From: a virus
Virus record (IMG/VR): IMGVR_UViG_3300044986_000091
Location: 1-43,381 of that record
Length of the DNA: 43,381 bases
Reading direction: 5' to 3' (one strand)
The position numbers were made by a program, and so were the translations under genes. Under the pieces are notes generated by a model. The model searched no databases, was not told the origin of the DNA, and was given only the letters and a program-made list of their open reading frames with translations. Shown piece by piece: positions 1 through 7,777 of this stretch. How positions within the stretch are numbered: the stretch's first letter is position 1; each line of letters opens with the position of its first letter.

Positions 1-934
1 CCGCCACCACAAGGTACTCAACCTCGCTGACGCCGCTCGGGGCAGTCCATGTGCCGGTAGAGGTGAACGTGGCTACGACAGACTGTACGGGTACGGTGTA
101 CTTGAGGATGACGATGCCGGAGCCGCCTGCGCCGCCGCTTGCATTTTGGCTTGCGCCATAGTCATTGCCTGCACCGCCGCCACCGCCTCCGGTATTTGCA
201 GAACCTGCCGTTCCTGCTTGTGGCCCCGGCTGGTAACCACCAGCACCGCCGCCACCAGCGCCACCGCTTCCTGCTGGGCCGGGTGCGCGAGAAGCGCCGC
301 CGCCACCGCCTGCATAGGTTACGGACGAACCAGAAATAGACGAGGCTGTGCCAGCGCCGCCGTTTCCTGCCGTTCCGCCCGGAGTGGTTACGTTTCCTCC
401 CGCAGCACTAGCCCCGCCGCCACCACCACCGCCATATCGCGGATCAACCGCAGCGGTGCCGGGGTTTGACCCTCCTGCGCTGCCCTGCGATGGACTAACA
501 GAAGGGGTATTTCCAGACCCGCCCGATGCCGCGCCTACTCCGCCTCCGCCACCACCGGAACCGCCATTGCCGCCAGCAGTTGAATCTTTGCCGCCGTAGC
601 CGCCGCCGGTGCTAGTAATAGTGCTGAATATGGAATCGTTGCCTGCTGATCCGTTGGTGTTGTTTACGCCGCCAGCCCCACCGGCACCAACGGTGATGGA
701 ATAGTTTGTTCCAGCAGTAACGCTAAATGCTGTGCCAGTTCTGAATCCGCCTGCACCACCACCGCCTGCATCATCTGCACCACCCCCGCCACCACCAGCG
801 ACGACAAGGTATTCCACCTGCGTCACGCCCGTGGGCGCAGTCCAGTTACCGGATGCGGTGAAGATTTTGTATTCGGTAAATGCTCCGCCGCCTGCAACCT
901 TCGCGGCGAGCAGCAAACTCATAATGCCGCTCAT
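1..934 (-). CDS. Glycine-rich tail fibre / receptor-binding protein, C-terminus cut by window edge
   Basis: The minus-strand frame stays open from ATG at 934 to the window edge (311 codons, no stop). After a short start (MSGIMSLLLAAKVAGGG) the protein is almost entirely Gly-rich loops broken by beta-type segments. A module beginning with a Trp-Thr-Ala-Pro motif and running through VEYLVVAGGGG occurs near the N-terminus (about 790-850) and again at the edge (about 2-65), so one repeat is about 790 bases. Glycine-rich domains of this kind form the receptor-binding tips of many phage fibres, which is the inferred role. The start lies 3 bases after the stop of the preceding gene, suggesting coupled translation. 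The true length is unknown. Confidence 0.85.
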   Translation of the reverse strand, partial: MSGIMSLLLAAKVAGGGAFTEYKIFTASGNWTAPTGVTQVEYLVVAGGGGGGADDAGGGGAGGFRTGTAFSVTAGTNYSITVGAGGAGGVNNTNGSAGNDSIFSTITSTGGGYGGKDSTAGGNGGSGGGGGGVGAASGGSGNTPSVSPSQGSAGGSNPGTAAVDPRYGGGGGGGASAAGGNVTTPGGTAGNGGAGTASSISGSSVTYAGGGGGASRAPGPAGSGGAGGGGAGGYQPGPQAGTAGSANTGGGGGGAGNDYGASQNASGGAGGSGIVILKYTVPVQSVVATFTSTGTWTAPSGVSEVEYLVVA

Positions 935-937
935 GGC

Positions 938-1927
938 TTAACTCACGTTGCCGGTCACAACACACAATGAAGGATTCACGAACAATATCGTAGCGACTCC
1001 TCGGGTAGAAAGCGTGACAAAAGCCTTATCCGAATCAGTCCCGCCAATGTAAGCGGTCGTGATGGTCAAGCTCATAATCGCATTGCTGGCCGTGTTATTG
1101 AAGATCGACACCGCGTTACCGGCGGCAAACACATCATTCGGCACCGTGATGGCACCGCTCGCCCCAATCGTCACAAACTCGCCAATGTCCGTAATCGCCA
1201 GCGTGTAGTTGGAGGTCTTGGCCGAACCCGCAGAGGGGATATCGCGGACGTTGCCCACGCCGTCAAAAAGATTCGTGATCGTCGCGCTCGTGCCAGTCAG
1301 AGTTGTCACGTTAGCCGAGGTCGAACCCAGCGTCGTGACCGTGCCGGAAGTCGTCGTCAGTGTTGTGATCTGAGCACTTGCGCCACGCAACTGAGTCGTC
1401 GCAGTCGTACCGAACGTCGTACCCGTCAGAGTCGTAATATTGGCCGAGGTGCTATTGAGATTAGTGATCGTGCCAGAGGTCGCGGTAATGGTTGTAACAG
1501 TAATGCTACCGCCCACCGAAGTCAGGTAACTCGTGGCTTCAACAATGTCTGTACCATTGCTGACTAAAATCTTTTTCTCGCCTACTGCAACTGAGACGCC
1601 CGTCTGACCGGAAACTTTGACCGTCACGGCTCCGGTGCTGTTGTTGTAGATGAAGTAAAGCTTTTTGTTGGCGGGGACAATTAGGTTGGTATTCGTACCA
1701 CCCGTACCCGTCAATTCAATGAACATGTTACGGGCAACACCCGATGAACCGTTCGGAATCGTAATTGTGGTATCGGTGCCCGTAGCTACCGCTTGCGCGA
1801 CGTAACCTGAAATGGCCTGTTCAATCAGGGTTCCAAGGTTAGTATTCGTGGTATTACCCCACGTACCGGCCTGATCGCCTGTGCCGATAAGCTCAAGGGC
1901 CAGATTGGTTGAATATGTGCTAGACAT
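938..1927 (-). CDS. Tail fibre / virion structural protein with beta-repeat C-terminal half
   Basis: A 329-residue protein. The N-terminal third (SSTYSTNLALELIGTGDQAG, TWGNTTNTNLGTLIEQAI) resembles the virion-attachment domain seen at the start of fibre proteins in many environmental phages. Residues about 130-230 are Thr/Ser-rich repeats of the form ITTLTGTSATITNL, about ten residues each, typical of a trimeric beta-helix shaft. The C-terminus is a beta-rich cap. It sits between the Trp/Gly repeat protein and the Gly-rich fibre, so it probably belongs to the adsorption apparatus. No catalytic motif was seen. The fibre role is inferred from composition and position. Confidence 0.75.
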   Translation of the reverse strand: MSSTYSTNLALELIGTGDQAGTWGNTTNTNLGTLIEQAISGYVAQAVATGTDTTITIPNGSSGVARNMFIELTGTGGTNTNLIVPANKKLYFIYNNSTGAVTVKVSGQTGVSVAVGEKKILVSNGTDIVEATSYLTSVGGSITVTTITATSGTITNLNSTSANITTLTGTTFGTTATTQLRGASAQITTLTTTSGTVTTLGSTSANVTTLTGTSATITNLFDGVGNVRDIPSAGSAKTSNYTLAITDIGEFVTIGASGAITVPNDVFAAGNAVSIFNNTASNAIMSLTITTAYIGGTDSDKAFVTLSTRGVATILFVNPSLCVVTGNVS

Positions 1928-1938
1928 CTTGAATTACC

Positions 1939-2766
1939 TCACGCCGCGATTTGCGTCCAGTTCGCGCTCTGGGTAGTAGTAATTTCAGACCAATTAGCCG
2001 ACTGCGAATCATTAATCCCAGTCCAGTTGGCGTTTTGATTGGTGTTAATAACGCTCCATATATTGACCGTTCCTACTTCCCCGGTCGCGGATACCCCGCT
2101 GACTATAACATTTGCGCCAGAAGATGTAGTGACGGTTCCTACTGCACCAGAAGCCTCGACTCCGGTGACGAAAACAACAATCTCAAGTAGAACATTAACC
2201 GTGCCAACCGCCCCGGTAGCCTCAACTCCGGTTACAGAAAGAATCTGATCGGTGGCGACAAAAACCGTACCAGTCTGCCCTGTGGCTTCAAGCCCAGTAA
2301 CAGCCAGAACTTGATCGGTAACAACAAATACAGTGCCTAGTTCGCCCGTGGCTGCGAGGCCACTGACAACAATAACTTGGTCTGTAATCGCCTTGGCGGT
2401 GCCAACTTCACCGGTAGCCTCAACCCCGGTAACAGCCAGAACCTGATCCGTGACAACGAATACCGTGCCTACTTCGCCAGTAGCTACAACACCGTTGGCA
2501 AGAATAATGACAGACTGGATGACGGAAACATCGCCAACTTGCCCGGTGGCTTCAAGACCGGTAATAGCAATTACGGCGTTCTGTTCTGCTTTGACAACAA
2601 CATCCCCTACCGCACCTGTTGCAGTAAGGTTTGAGTAGCCCTCTCCCCAGCCTTGATCGCCCCAGCCTACGCCAGAAGCATTCCAGCCTTCAAAGGCTAC
2701 AACAACGTCGTTGACCGAACCCCAACCGGATTCGCCCCAACCGCCTAGCCCCCAGCCTACAGACAC
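1939..2766 (-). CDS. Repeat-rich virion protein (about 24-residue VTGxEATGxVGTV repeats)
   Basis: A 275-residue protein starting at GTG, the only usable start because the protein has no internal Met; AGGA lies 7 bases upstream. The N-terminus has several W-G motifs (GWGLGGWGESGWG). The middle is a tandem array of about eight units following VTGxEATGxVGTVxVxTDQ. The last 45 residues hold three Q(S/N)ANW repeats. This pattern (Trp-Gly head, short beta repeats, Asn-Trp tail) suggests an elongated fibre or decoration protein. Function is inferred from composition and position among fibre genes. Confidence 0.72.
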   Translation of the reverse strand: MSVGWGLGGWGESGWGSVNDVVVAFEGWNASGVGWGDQGWGEGYSNLTATGAVGDVVVKAEQNAVIAITGLEATGQVGDVSVIQSVIILANGVVATGEVGTVFVVTDQVLAVTGVEATGEVGTAKAITDQVIVVSGLAATGELGTVFVVTDQVLAVTGLEATGQTGTVFVATDQILSVTGVEATGAVGTVNVLLEIVVFVTGVEASGAVGTVTTSSGANVIVSGVSATGEVGTVNIWSVINTNQNANWTGINDSQSANWSEITTTQSANWTQIAA

Positions 2767-2778
2767 GTAAGTGTCCTA

Positions 2779-3234
2779 TCAGGCAATACGAAGAATAGCG
2801 GTCGTGGAAGCCGCAGCCGGGAACTGGATGGTGAAGTTACCAGCCGTCGAGGTCTTATCCCCGCCAAATGCCAGAACCGCAACAGCCTTGTTGCCCTGAG
2901 TCTCGTTATAGATCAGAGCGCCGTTCGCCGTAATCGTGGCTGAGTCCCACGTGACATCTGCAAAGTCCAACCAAGCAGTCGTGCTGGTCGAGGTCGGAAC
3001 CTGCGAGATCGTGAGAGTCTTCCCCCCTGCCGCGTAGTTCGTGCCCGAATTAGACACTTCATCCGTAGTGGTATACGCAGTGGTAGCCGCACTTAACGTA
3101 GCCGAAGAAGTGTAAAGGGCAACTTTGAATACATCCGCAGCCGTGGAAGCACGGATGACGCCGGTACCGAAGTTATGGATTCCGTCAAGGATCTCAACCT
3201 TGAACGAAGTCGCCATTGCCTGAGTAATAGCCAT
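2779..3234 (-). CDS. Virion structural protein, function unknown
   Basis: A 151-residue protein with a good ribosome site (AGGAGATTGAA before ATG). It is rich in Thr, Ala and Ser, with alternating hydrophobic strands (FKVALYTSSATL, TAWLDFADVTW, GNFTIQFPAA), consistent with a compact beta-sandwich virion protein. It lies 12 bases upstream of the repeat-rich fibre gene and just after the connector genes. Similar proteins are common next to fibre genes in environmental phages, but I know no defined function. It could be a tail-tip or decoration protein. Confidence 0.7.
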   Translation of the reverse strand: MAITQAMATSFKVEILDGIHNFGTGVIRASTAADVFKVALYTSSATLSAATTAYTTTDEVSNSGTNYAAGGKTLTISQVPTSTSTTAWLDFADVTWDSATITANGALIYNETQGNKAVAVLAFGGDKTSTAGNFTIQFPAAASTTAILRIA

Positions 3235-3235
3235 T

Positions 3236-3478
3236 TCAATCTCCTAAACGCTTTGCAGCGTCGTCAAAACCATTTTCAATCAACGTACGCCGCGCATTCA
3301 TCAAAGCCGAATCTTGCGCTTCTTGCAGGTATTCTATTAACACCTGTTTTAGCCCTTCTTGCGTGTTTACGCGAAGGACGCGGTTGACTGCACGCTCTGC
3401 AATCTCTTCAGGCGTGTAGCCTCTGTGATTTGTGGTTTGGACAAATACCTGTCCAATTTCTGTATTTGCGCCAAACAT
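3236..3478 (-). CDS. Small conserved phage protein, unknown function
   Basis: An 80-residue, mostly helical protein (TPEEIAERAVNRVLRV, KQVLIEYLQEAQDSAL). The ATG overlaps the stop of the preceding adaptor-like gene (TAATG), so translation is probably coupled. No recognised domain. The position between connector and virion genes suggests a small structural or assembly role, which is inference. Confidence 0.65.
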   Translation of the reverse strand: MFGANTEIGQVFVQTTNHRGYTPEEIAERAVNRVLRVNTQEGLKQVLIEYLQEAQDSALMNARRTLIENGFDDAAKRLGD

Positions 3479-4116
3479 TACGACACCGGAATCCTAACCT
3501 GACCGGAACGGTAAGCATCTTGACGATCCAGACCGTCACCAAGGCGTTTGAGTTGAGCCAACGCTTCCTGATATTTAGCTTCGTAGTTCTGCATCATGTC
3601 GGCTTCGCCCTTCAAATACGTGTACGCCTCACGTAGGGAGCCGTAGAGTAGTACCGACTCAAAATTATCGCCAAGCCATGATGTACCCGCACCGACGATA
3701 GATGCTGGGTAATAGTAGTAATGCAACTCCATCGTATATACAGCATTTGGAGTCGGCCCCAAGATCATGCTGCTATCGTCCCAGATTGCATAGTACGCAG
3801 GCTTGCCCGTGCTGTTCGGTGGCGGATATGCCTGACGGATGTAGTTCACATCCTTATTAAGCAGATACTCGTACTCACCCGTCGTGGGGTCAATCACCGC
3901 CAGCGAAAACGTCGAAAGCCAATCAGACGGTAGTGCAAGGTACTGGAAATTAATCGTTGTTGTACCCGTCACGTTCTTGCGAATCGCCGGAATCTGAACC
4001 GAATTGTAGATCCGCTCTTCAGCTACCTGCACAAAAGTCGGGATATTAGCTACGAAGGACTGCTCCGTAGACTCACAGTAATCCTGAATCAGTGTAGAAA
4101 GCTGACTGTAATTCAC
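3478..4116 (-). CDS. Head-tail adaptor-like protein (SU10-type adaptor family)
   Basis: A 212-residue protein with GTG start overlapping the previous stop (GTGA). The N-terminus (SQLSTLIQDYCEST, FVQVAEERIYNSV) and the middle (LPSDWLSTFSLAV, ELHYYYYP) match the pattern I associate with the SU10-like phage adaptor family, which forms a ring beneath the portal. The C-terminal helix (REAYTYLKGE through YQEALAQLKRL) is typical of connector proteins. The assignment rests on pattern memory, not a search. A second connector-like gene lies at 4879-5604. Confidence 0.7.
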   Translation of the reverse strand: MNYSQLSTLIQDYCESTEQSFVANIPTFVQVAEERIYNSVQIPAIRKNVTGTTTINFQYLALPSDWLSTFSLAVIDPTTGEYEYLLNKDVNYIRQAYPPPNSTGKPAYYAIWDDSSMILGPTPNAVYTMELHYYYYPASIVGAGTSWLGDNFESVLLYGSLREAYTYLKGEADMMQNYEAKYQEALAQLKRLGDGLDRQDAYRSGQVRIPVS

Positions 4117-4304
4117 GGCGACCAGCCACTCCGGTACTTCATATTTGTATCAAGGTTAATCTGCGACACAAACTTTGTACCCTTGGTCGCAGCACCAGCA
4201 CCCTTCATCTTCATGTGGGTGACGCCCTTGTTCACATCCTTCTCAGGGTAGCCGTTGCGACCCGTCGATTCGGTGTTCTTTTGGATCTTGCCCATGTCTT
4301 TCAT
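4113..4304 (-). CDS. Small basic protein, unknown function
   Basis: 63 residues, rich in Lys, Gly and Thr (HMKMKGAGAATKGTKF). ATG is preceded by GAGGTAAGTGCC. It overlaps the next gene by four bases. Strong basicity fits nucleic-acid or capsid-surface binding, but nothing defines a function. It belongs to the series of small basic genes in this part of the late operon. Confidence 0.55.
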   Translation of the reverse strand: MKDMGKIQKNTESTGRNGYPEKDVNKGVTHMKMKGAGAATKGTKFVSQINLDTNMKYRSGWSP

Positions 4305-4309
4305 GGCAC

Positions 4310-4492
4310 TTACCTCGGGCCAGAAGACTTACGAACGGGGCTGCGCTGGTTCATCACCTTCGCCATGCCACGACCGTACTTCTTCATGTCGCTGTTGGTC
4401 TTACCACCAGCACGCATACCTTTAACAGCCGGATCAGGGTGAGCGCCCTTCCCTTTCTTCATATGCGCTTTCAGCATGTCTTTAACACTCAT
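4310..4492 (-). CDS. Small Lys/Arg/Gly-rich protein, unknown function
   Basis: 60 residues, highly basic (KDMLKAHMKKGKGAHPD, MKKYGRGMAKVMNQR). The ribosome site AGGAGATTGAA precedes ATG, the same spacing and sequence as at 3234. No domain recognised. Short basic proteins of this kind are frequent among structural genes of environmental phages and may be minor virion components. Confidence 0.6.
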   Translation of the reverse strand: MSVKDMLKAHMKKGKGAHPDPAVKGMRAGGKTNSDMKKYGRGMAKVMNQRSPVRKSSGPR

Positions 4493-4501
4493 TTCAATCT
4501 C

Positions 4502-4879
4502 CTAAGTCGTCACGACCGTTACGGTTCCAACCAACCCTGCCGGGGCAAGGTCATTTGGAGTTAATCCTACATCGTCGGCTCTGGCCCCGCCTACCGGGTT
4601 CCAGCCCCACTGAATCACTCTACTACCGCCTGCCCCGTCGTTACCAATCTCATAATAACTCAGGTCAGGTCGTGGGTTACGAAGCGCCTGCGGGTCATCA
4701 ACCGGGTACAGACCCAGCGACAACTGCGGCTGATCGGGTTCCCAACACTCTGGACAAACCAAAATATTTACGTTCTTGGTCTTGATCACCAAAGACTTTA
4801 ACTGACGAAGTTTGAACCGGAAACCACACCGGTCGCACTCCGCAATCGCGTGTTTGCCGCTTGCAAACCTGTTTGGCAT
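4502..4879 (-). CDS. Zinc-ribbon protein, probable minor structural protein
   Basis: 125 residues. Two Cys pairs form a clear zinc-ribbon knuckle near the N-terminus: CDRC at about residues 15-18 and CPEC at about 42-45. The rest is Pro/Gly-rich and ends in a hydrophobic beta strand (AGLVGTVTVVTT). That ending resembles the GxVGTV repeats of the virion protein at 1939-2766, though this may be simple composition. The ATG overlaps the preceding stop (TAATG), suggesting coupling to the connector gene at 4879-5604. Confidence 0.65.
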   Translation of the reverse strand: MPNRFASGKHAIAECDRCGFRFKLRQLKSLVIKTKNVNILVCPECWEPDQPQLSLGLYPVDDPQALRNPRPDLSYYEIGNDGAGGSRVIQWGWNPVGGARADDVGLTPNDLAPAGLVGTVTVVTT

Positions 4880-5604
4880 TAGTAGCCACCCAAGAAGCTC
4901 TCACGGGGTACAAACCGCACCGCTGCCTTCTCCCGGTCCTCGCCAGCGGCCAAATCCCAAGCCTCCATATACTCGGCTTTGAGCATTTGCATTCGCATGT
5001 CAGCGCCCGGAATCTTTAGCGACAAGTAGTAGGCCAGCCCCGCCACCATGCAGGGTAAAAAGCGAAACGGGATGTCCTGACCGTTCACGCCGGTACCGGG
5101 GTCAAACATCCGTACAAGTCTGGTGTAGACCAACGTCCAAGTCGTCGTGTTATCCGGCTTCGGCCATACCGTGTACTGCGGGTAGACAATTACGTTGTCC
5201 GCGCCCGTTGCGCCCGTACGACGATTAATCCAGATCTGAATCGGACGCCCTGTCGCGTTCTTGTTCGGGATGGAGAGGTAGGTACTGGACGAAATGCGCG
5301 TGATGTTGATGTCCTGCTGGTTCGTGCCAGAGCCAGTCCGAATCACGTGATCCAGAAGATCCACCGTATCTACCGGCAGGTCATATGTACCTTGGTTGTA
5401 AGTCAAAGTTTGGGTACCGGTCTCCAGCGTCCACAGGTTAATACCTCGGTTCGCCCAGTCCATGAGCAATAGACCAAGACTGCGCTTGGCGGTACGAAAG
5501 TCGTAACCCGTCCGCAACTCCGCACCACAACGCTCAAAAGCCTCTTCGATGATCGTGTTGAGATCAAGGTTGAAGTCCGTCGTTGCTGTGGTTTTGTAGG
5601 TCAT
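4879..5604 (-). CDS. Head-tail connector / tail accessory protein (P22 gp4- or T7 gp11-like), tentative
   Basis: 241 residues. The N-terminal helical part (IIEEAFERCGAELRTG) followed by SLGLLLMDWANRGINLW is a hallmark of a widespread family of phage connector or tail-tube accessory proteins. The middle is beta-rich (TQTLTYNQGTYDLPVD, IWINRR) and the C-terminus is helical with a Leu/Met-rich segment. The start codon overlaps the previous stop (TCATTA on the plus strand). With the adaptor-like gene at 3478-4116 it would build the neck below the portal. The sub-family is uncertain. Confidence 0.65.
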   Translation of the reverse strand: MTYKTTATTDFNLDLNTIIEEAFERCGAELRTGYDFRTAKRSLGLLLMDWANRGINLWTLETGTQTLTYNQGTYDLPVDTVDLLDHVIRTGSGTNQQDINITRISSSTYLSIPNKNATGRPIQIWINRRTGATGADNVIVYPQYTVWPKPDNTTTWTLVYTRLVRMFDPGTGVNGQDIPFRFLPCMVAGLAYYLSLKIPGADMRMQMLKAEYMEAWDLAAGEDREKAAVRFVPRESFLGGY

Positions 5605-6017
5605 TACTTCCTCGCCGTGACGACATCATCGCCCTTAGTGACGGTTACGTGGTCGCCCTCGACATCAACCCGCATCGGCTGCTCTTTACGATCCAGCTTG
5701 TCGAGTTTGGTAATGAGTTCCTTGATAACCTCAAACTCAGGCTTCTCTTCTTTCTCCACCGTGCCTGCGATTCCGTTAAGCATAGAGATCAAAGCGGTCA
5801 GAGATGCGCCAAGCAGCCCCATAACGGCAGCAATTTTATCGTTATCAAGAAACAGGCTAGATACGACACCGATGACGACAATTGCCGTTATGTACTTTAG
5901 ACCATCCTTACCGATGGCTTTACCAGCGACATCTTTAGCAGACGACTGCGCCTCAAGCCGATTCAACTCAGCCTGAACCTGCGCCTTGAACATCTCAATG
6001 TCGGTCGGTTCGGTCAT
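5604..6017 (-). CDS. Membrane protein with two hydrophobic segments, holin candidate
   Basis: 137 residues from the ATG at 6017, chosen over GTG at 6020 because it forms a TGATG overlap with the preceding gene. An amphipathic N-terminal helix (MFKAQVQAELNRLEAQ) is followed by two hydrophobic stretches, YITAIVVIGVVSSLFL at about residues 43-58 and IAAVMGLLGASLTALISM at about 62-80, then a charged C-terminal tail rich in Glu/Lys. Size and two membrane segments fit a class II holin. No endolysin neighbour is visible, so a structural membrane-associated role is also possible. Confidence 0.5.
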   Translation of the reverse strand: MTEPTDIEMFKAQVQAELNRLEAQSSAKDVAGKAIGKDGLKYITAIVVIGVVSSLFLDNDKIAAVMGLLGASLTALISMLNGIAGTVEKEEKPEFEVIKELITKLDKLDRKEQPMRVDVEGDHVTVTKGDDVVTARK

Positions 6018-6262
6018 CACATCCCTCTCTTACGATGCGGCCTTACTTTTTCTTTGATGCCTTTGGGCTGGGGGACGAACTGCTTGCCTTGGGCTTTGCC
6101 ACGACGTTTTGCAGCCGTTGTACGAGCGTATTCTTGAGGGCTGAGACTTTTGATCGCAGCTTCTGGTAGATACCTTTCACCCGTGTCAGAAGATCGTTTA
6201 CCACTCTTCGTCCTCCATTTCTGCTGAGTCCAAGCCTTGAGCGACTGCTGGGGGGCTTTCAT
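6017..6262 (-). CDS. Small basic phage protein, DUF5872-like
   Basis: 81 residues. The pattern SLKAWTQQKWRTKSGKRSS, then TGERYLPEAAIKSL and AKRRGKAQGKQF, is one I recognise from a conserved family of small proteins in large DNA viruses and phages (I believe DUF5872). Function unknown. The ATG overlaps the preceding stop by one base. The highly basic composition suggests binding to DNA or to the acidic capsid interior. Confidence 0.6.
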   Translation of the reverse strand: MKAPQQSLKAWTQQKWRTKSGKRSSDTGERYLPEAAIKSLSPQEYARTTAAKRRGKAQGKQFVPQPKGIKEKVRPHRKRGM

Positions 6263-6558
6263 CCGCGATAGCCTCCGCCCTTGGCTTTGTACTGTTTAGC
6301 CAGCAACTGAGCTTTTCTTGCGCTCCACTGCCCTGCGGCGGTGCCCTGCACAGCCCGAGACTTGATGGACTCAAACAGGCTCTTCCGCATACCGGGCTTG
6401 GTGTAGTTACCGGCCTCGTTGACCTTGCTCTTCACCTTGCCGCCTTCGGCATGACGGATCGGTTTCCCAGTGCCCTCAACGGGTTTGTTATCCCCACGGC
6501 GTTTAGCACGGGGGATTTTGCTAGGGGCCACGATACCCATGCCGCGTGAAGGCATCAT
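6259..6558 (-). CDS. Basic phage protein with GQWSARKAQLLAKQYK motif
   Basis: 99 residues from ATG at 6558, which forms an ATGA overlap with the upstream gene; the longer GTG start at 6570 has poorer ribosome-site spacing. The C-terminal half reads NEAGNYTKPGMRKSLFE, then GQWSARKAQLLAKQYKAKGG, a motif I have often seen in small proteins encoded among structural genes of marine and freshwater phages. No biochemical role is known to me. Very Lys/Arg/Gly-rich. Confidence 0.6.
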   Translation of the reverse strand: MMPSRGMGIVAPSKIPRAKRRGDNKPVEGTGKPIRHAEGGKVKSKVNEAGNYTKPGMRKSLFESIKSRAVQGTAAGQWSARKAQLLAKQYKAKGGGYRG

Positions 6559-7352
6559 ATGATCCGGCACCTCGTCCGACCTTTCTTGGCAATGCCATCC
6601 GCACGAGAGGAGACCGAGCCACCGCCTGCATACTTTTTCACGCGACCGCCCTTGCGGAACCCGCCTGCCATATCAGCAGCGAGCTTCTCGTCCAACATCT
6701 GCTCAGCCCGTTCACGAAGCCGACGAGGTGAAGTTTCCCGCGCTTTCTCCGCAGCTTCACGAGCCCGATAACGCTCAGAGAACGAGGGAACGTCTTTACG
6801 TGCCAAAATCTTTCCACGCATTTCCGCTGCCTTATCCCCCGTCCTGCGGAACCCCTCTACGGTACGCGCATAGGGTGCGCCTGCTACAGCACCGACTCTG
6901 CCGACACCTGCGGTCATAGCAATGTTCTTGGCATAGTCCCGAGCCTTCGCTGCACGTTCATCCGCAGTCATGCCCGTCTCTTCAGCTTGGCTACGGAAAC
7001 CCGTCGAACGGTCGCCCGGGAGCATCGAACGATTACGCTCCATCGCAGCAGAAGCTCGTTCAGCTTGACCTGCCTGACGCTGTCCCGCATAACGGCGTGG
7101 GCCTTGCGGACCCTTAGTAAACGGCTTAGCAGCTTCAGAAAAACGCACTCCGCGTGATCCCGGCGCTTCCATAAACTCGTCAGCCGTCAATTGTCGTGCC
7201 GGAGTCGCCTTACTTTTTTCACGAAGCTCTTTCAGCAACTTCAGGTTGCCTTCCATCGACTTCGGGCGCTTTTTGTACGCTTCCGGGTCAAGGCGACGGA
7301 TTTCCGCGCCGACTTTGCCGTAGCGTTCTTCATCCGTCATTTGCTTAGCCAT
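6555..7352 (-). CDS. Large basic protein with C-terminal SSRADGIAKKGRT tag
   Basis: 265 residues, very rich in Arg, Lys, Ala and Glu and probably helical or disordered. The middle holds a weakly hydrophobic Ala/Gly stretch (AGVGRVGAVAGAPYARTV). It ends with GGSVSSRADGIAKKGRTR and a short tail. The two genes downstream in coordinate (7352-7777 and 7770-8003) end with the same tag, so the three form a family by C-terminus though their bodies differ. ATG overlaps the preceding stop (TAATG). Role unknown; a virion-associated DNA-binding protein is a guess. Confidence 0.6.
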   Translation of the reverse strand: MAKQMTDEERYGKVGAEIRRLDPEAYKKRPKSMEGNLKLLKELREKSKATPARQLTADEFMEAPGSRGVRFSEAAKPFTKGPQGPRRYAGQRQAGQAERASAAMERNRSMLPGDRSTGFRSQAEETGMTADERAAKARDYAKNIAMTAGVGRVGAVAGAPYARTVEGFRRTGDKAAEMRGKILARKDVPSFSERYRAREAAEKARETSPRRLRERAEQMLDEKLAADMAGGFRKGGRVKKYAGGGSVSSRADGIAKKGRTRCRII

Positions 7353-7777
7353 TACACGAACCTTCCTTTAGTCTTACCTTTCTTGGCAATGCCATCAGCA
7401 CGACGCGAAGCAGAGGTAGCCATACCGCCCTTTGCCATTTTTCGGGTTTTCCCCAAGTTTTTAAGAACGCTTTCAGGAATACCAAAATCCTCACGTTCAT
7501 CTGGGTAACGCTTTACCTTACCGGCAGGATACCGCCGCCTTGGACCGCTACTGGGGGTGTAGTTAGGCTGCCTAAGAGTTTCAAGAGCTTTAAGGTCAGC
7601 TTCAACGTCGGGACTCAGCGGAGGAGACTTAAAATTTCTCTTGGCAGTCCCCGTATCTGATCTACCGCCCATAGCCATCTTCTTGACCCTACCGCCATGA
7701 CGAAACACGCCACGGGCTTTCAGTACATCAGCTTGGGTAATTTCACCATCACCGGTCAGGTCAGGAAATTTAGCCAC
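7352..7777 (-). CDS. Protein with N-terminal EF-hand/dockerin-like loop and C-terminal RADGIAKKGKTKG tag
   Basis: About 141 residues. The N-terminus reads KFPDLTGDGEITQADVL: the D-x-T-x-D-G-x-I-x-x-x-D spacing is that of a calcium-binding EF-hand or dockerin loop. It then becomes basic and Pro-rich, and ends in SASRRADGIAKKGKTKG. GTG at 7777 is preferred over GTG at 7786 because GGTGG lies 5 bases upstream. It overlaps the preceding gene by 8 bases. A calcium-dependent contact with another virion protein is possible. Function unknown. Confidence 0.55.
   Translation of the reverse strand: MAKFPDLTGDGEITQADVLKARGVFRHGGRVKKMAMGGRSDTGTAKRNFKSPPLSPDVEADLKALETLRQPNYTPSSGPRRRYPAGKVKRYPDEREDFGIPESVLKNLGKTRKMAKGGMATSASRRADGIAKKGKTKGRFV

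Noticed and set aside
348-941. Proline-rich plus-strand open frames
   Set aside because: They are the complement of Gly codons in the fibre gene.
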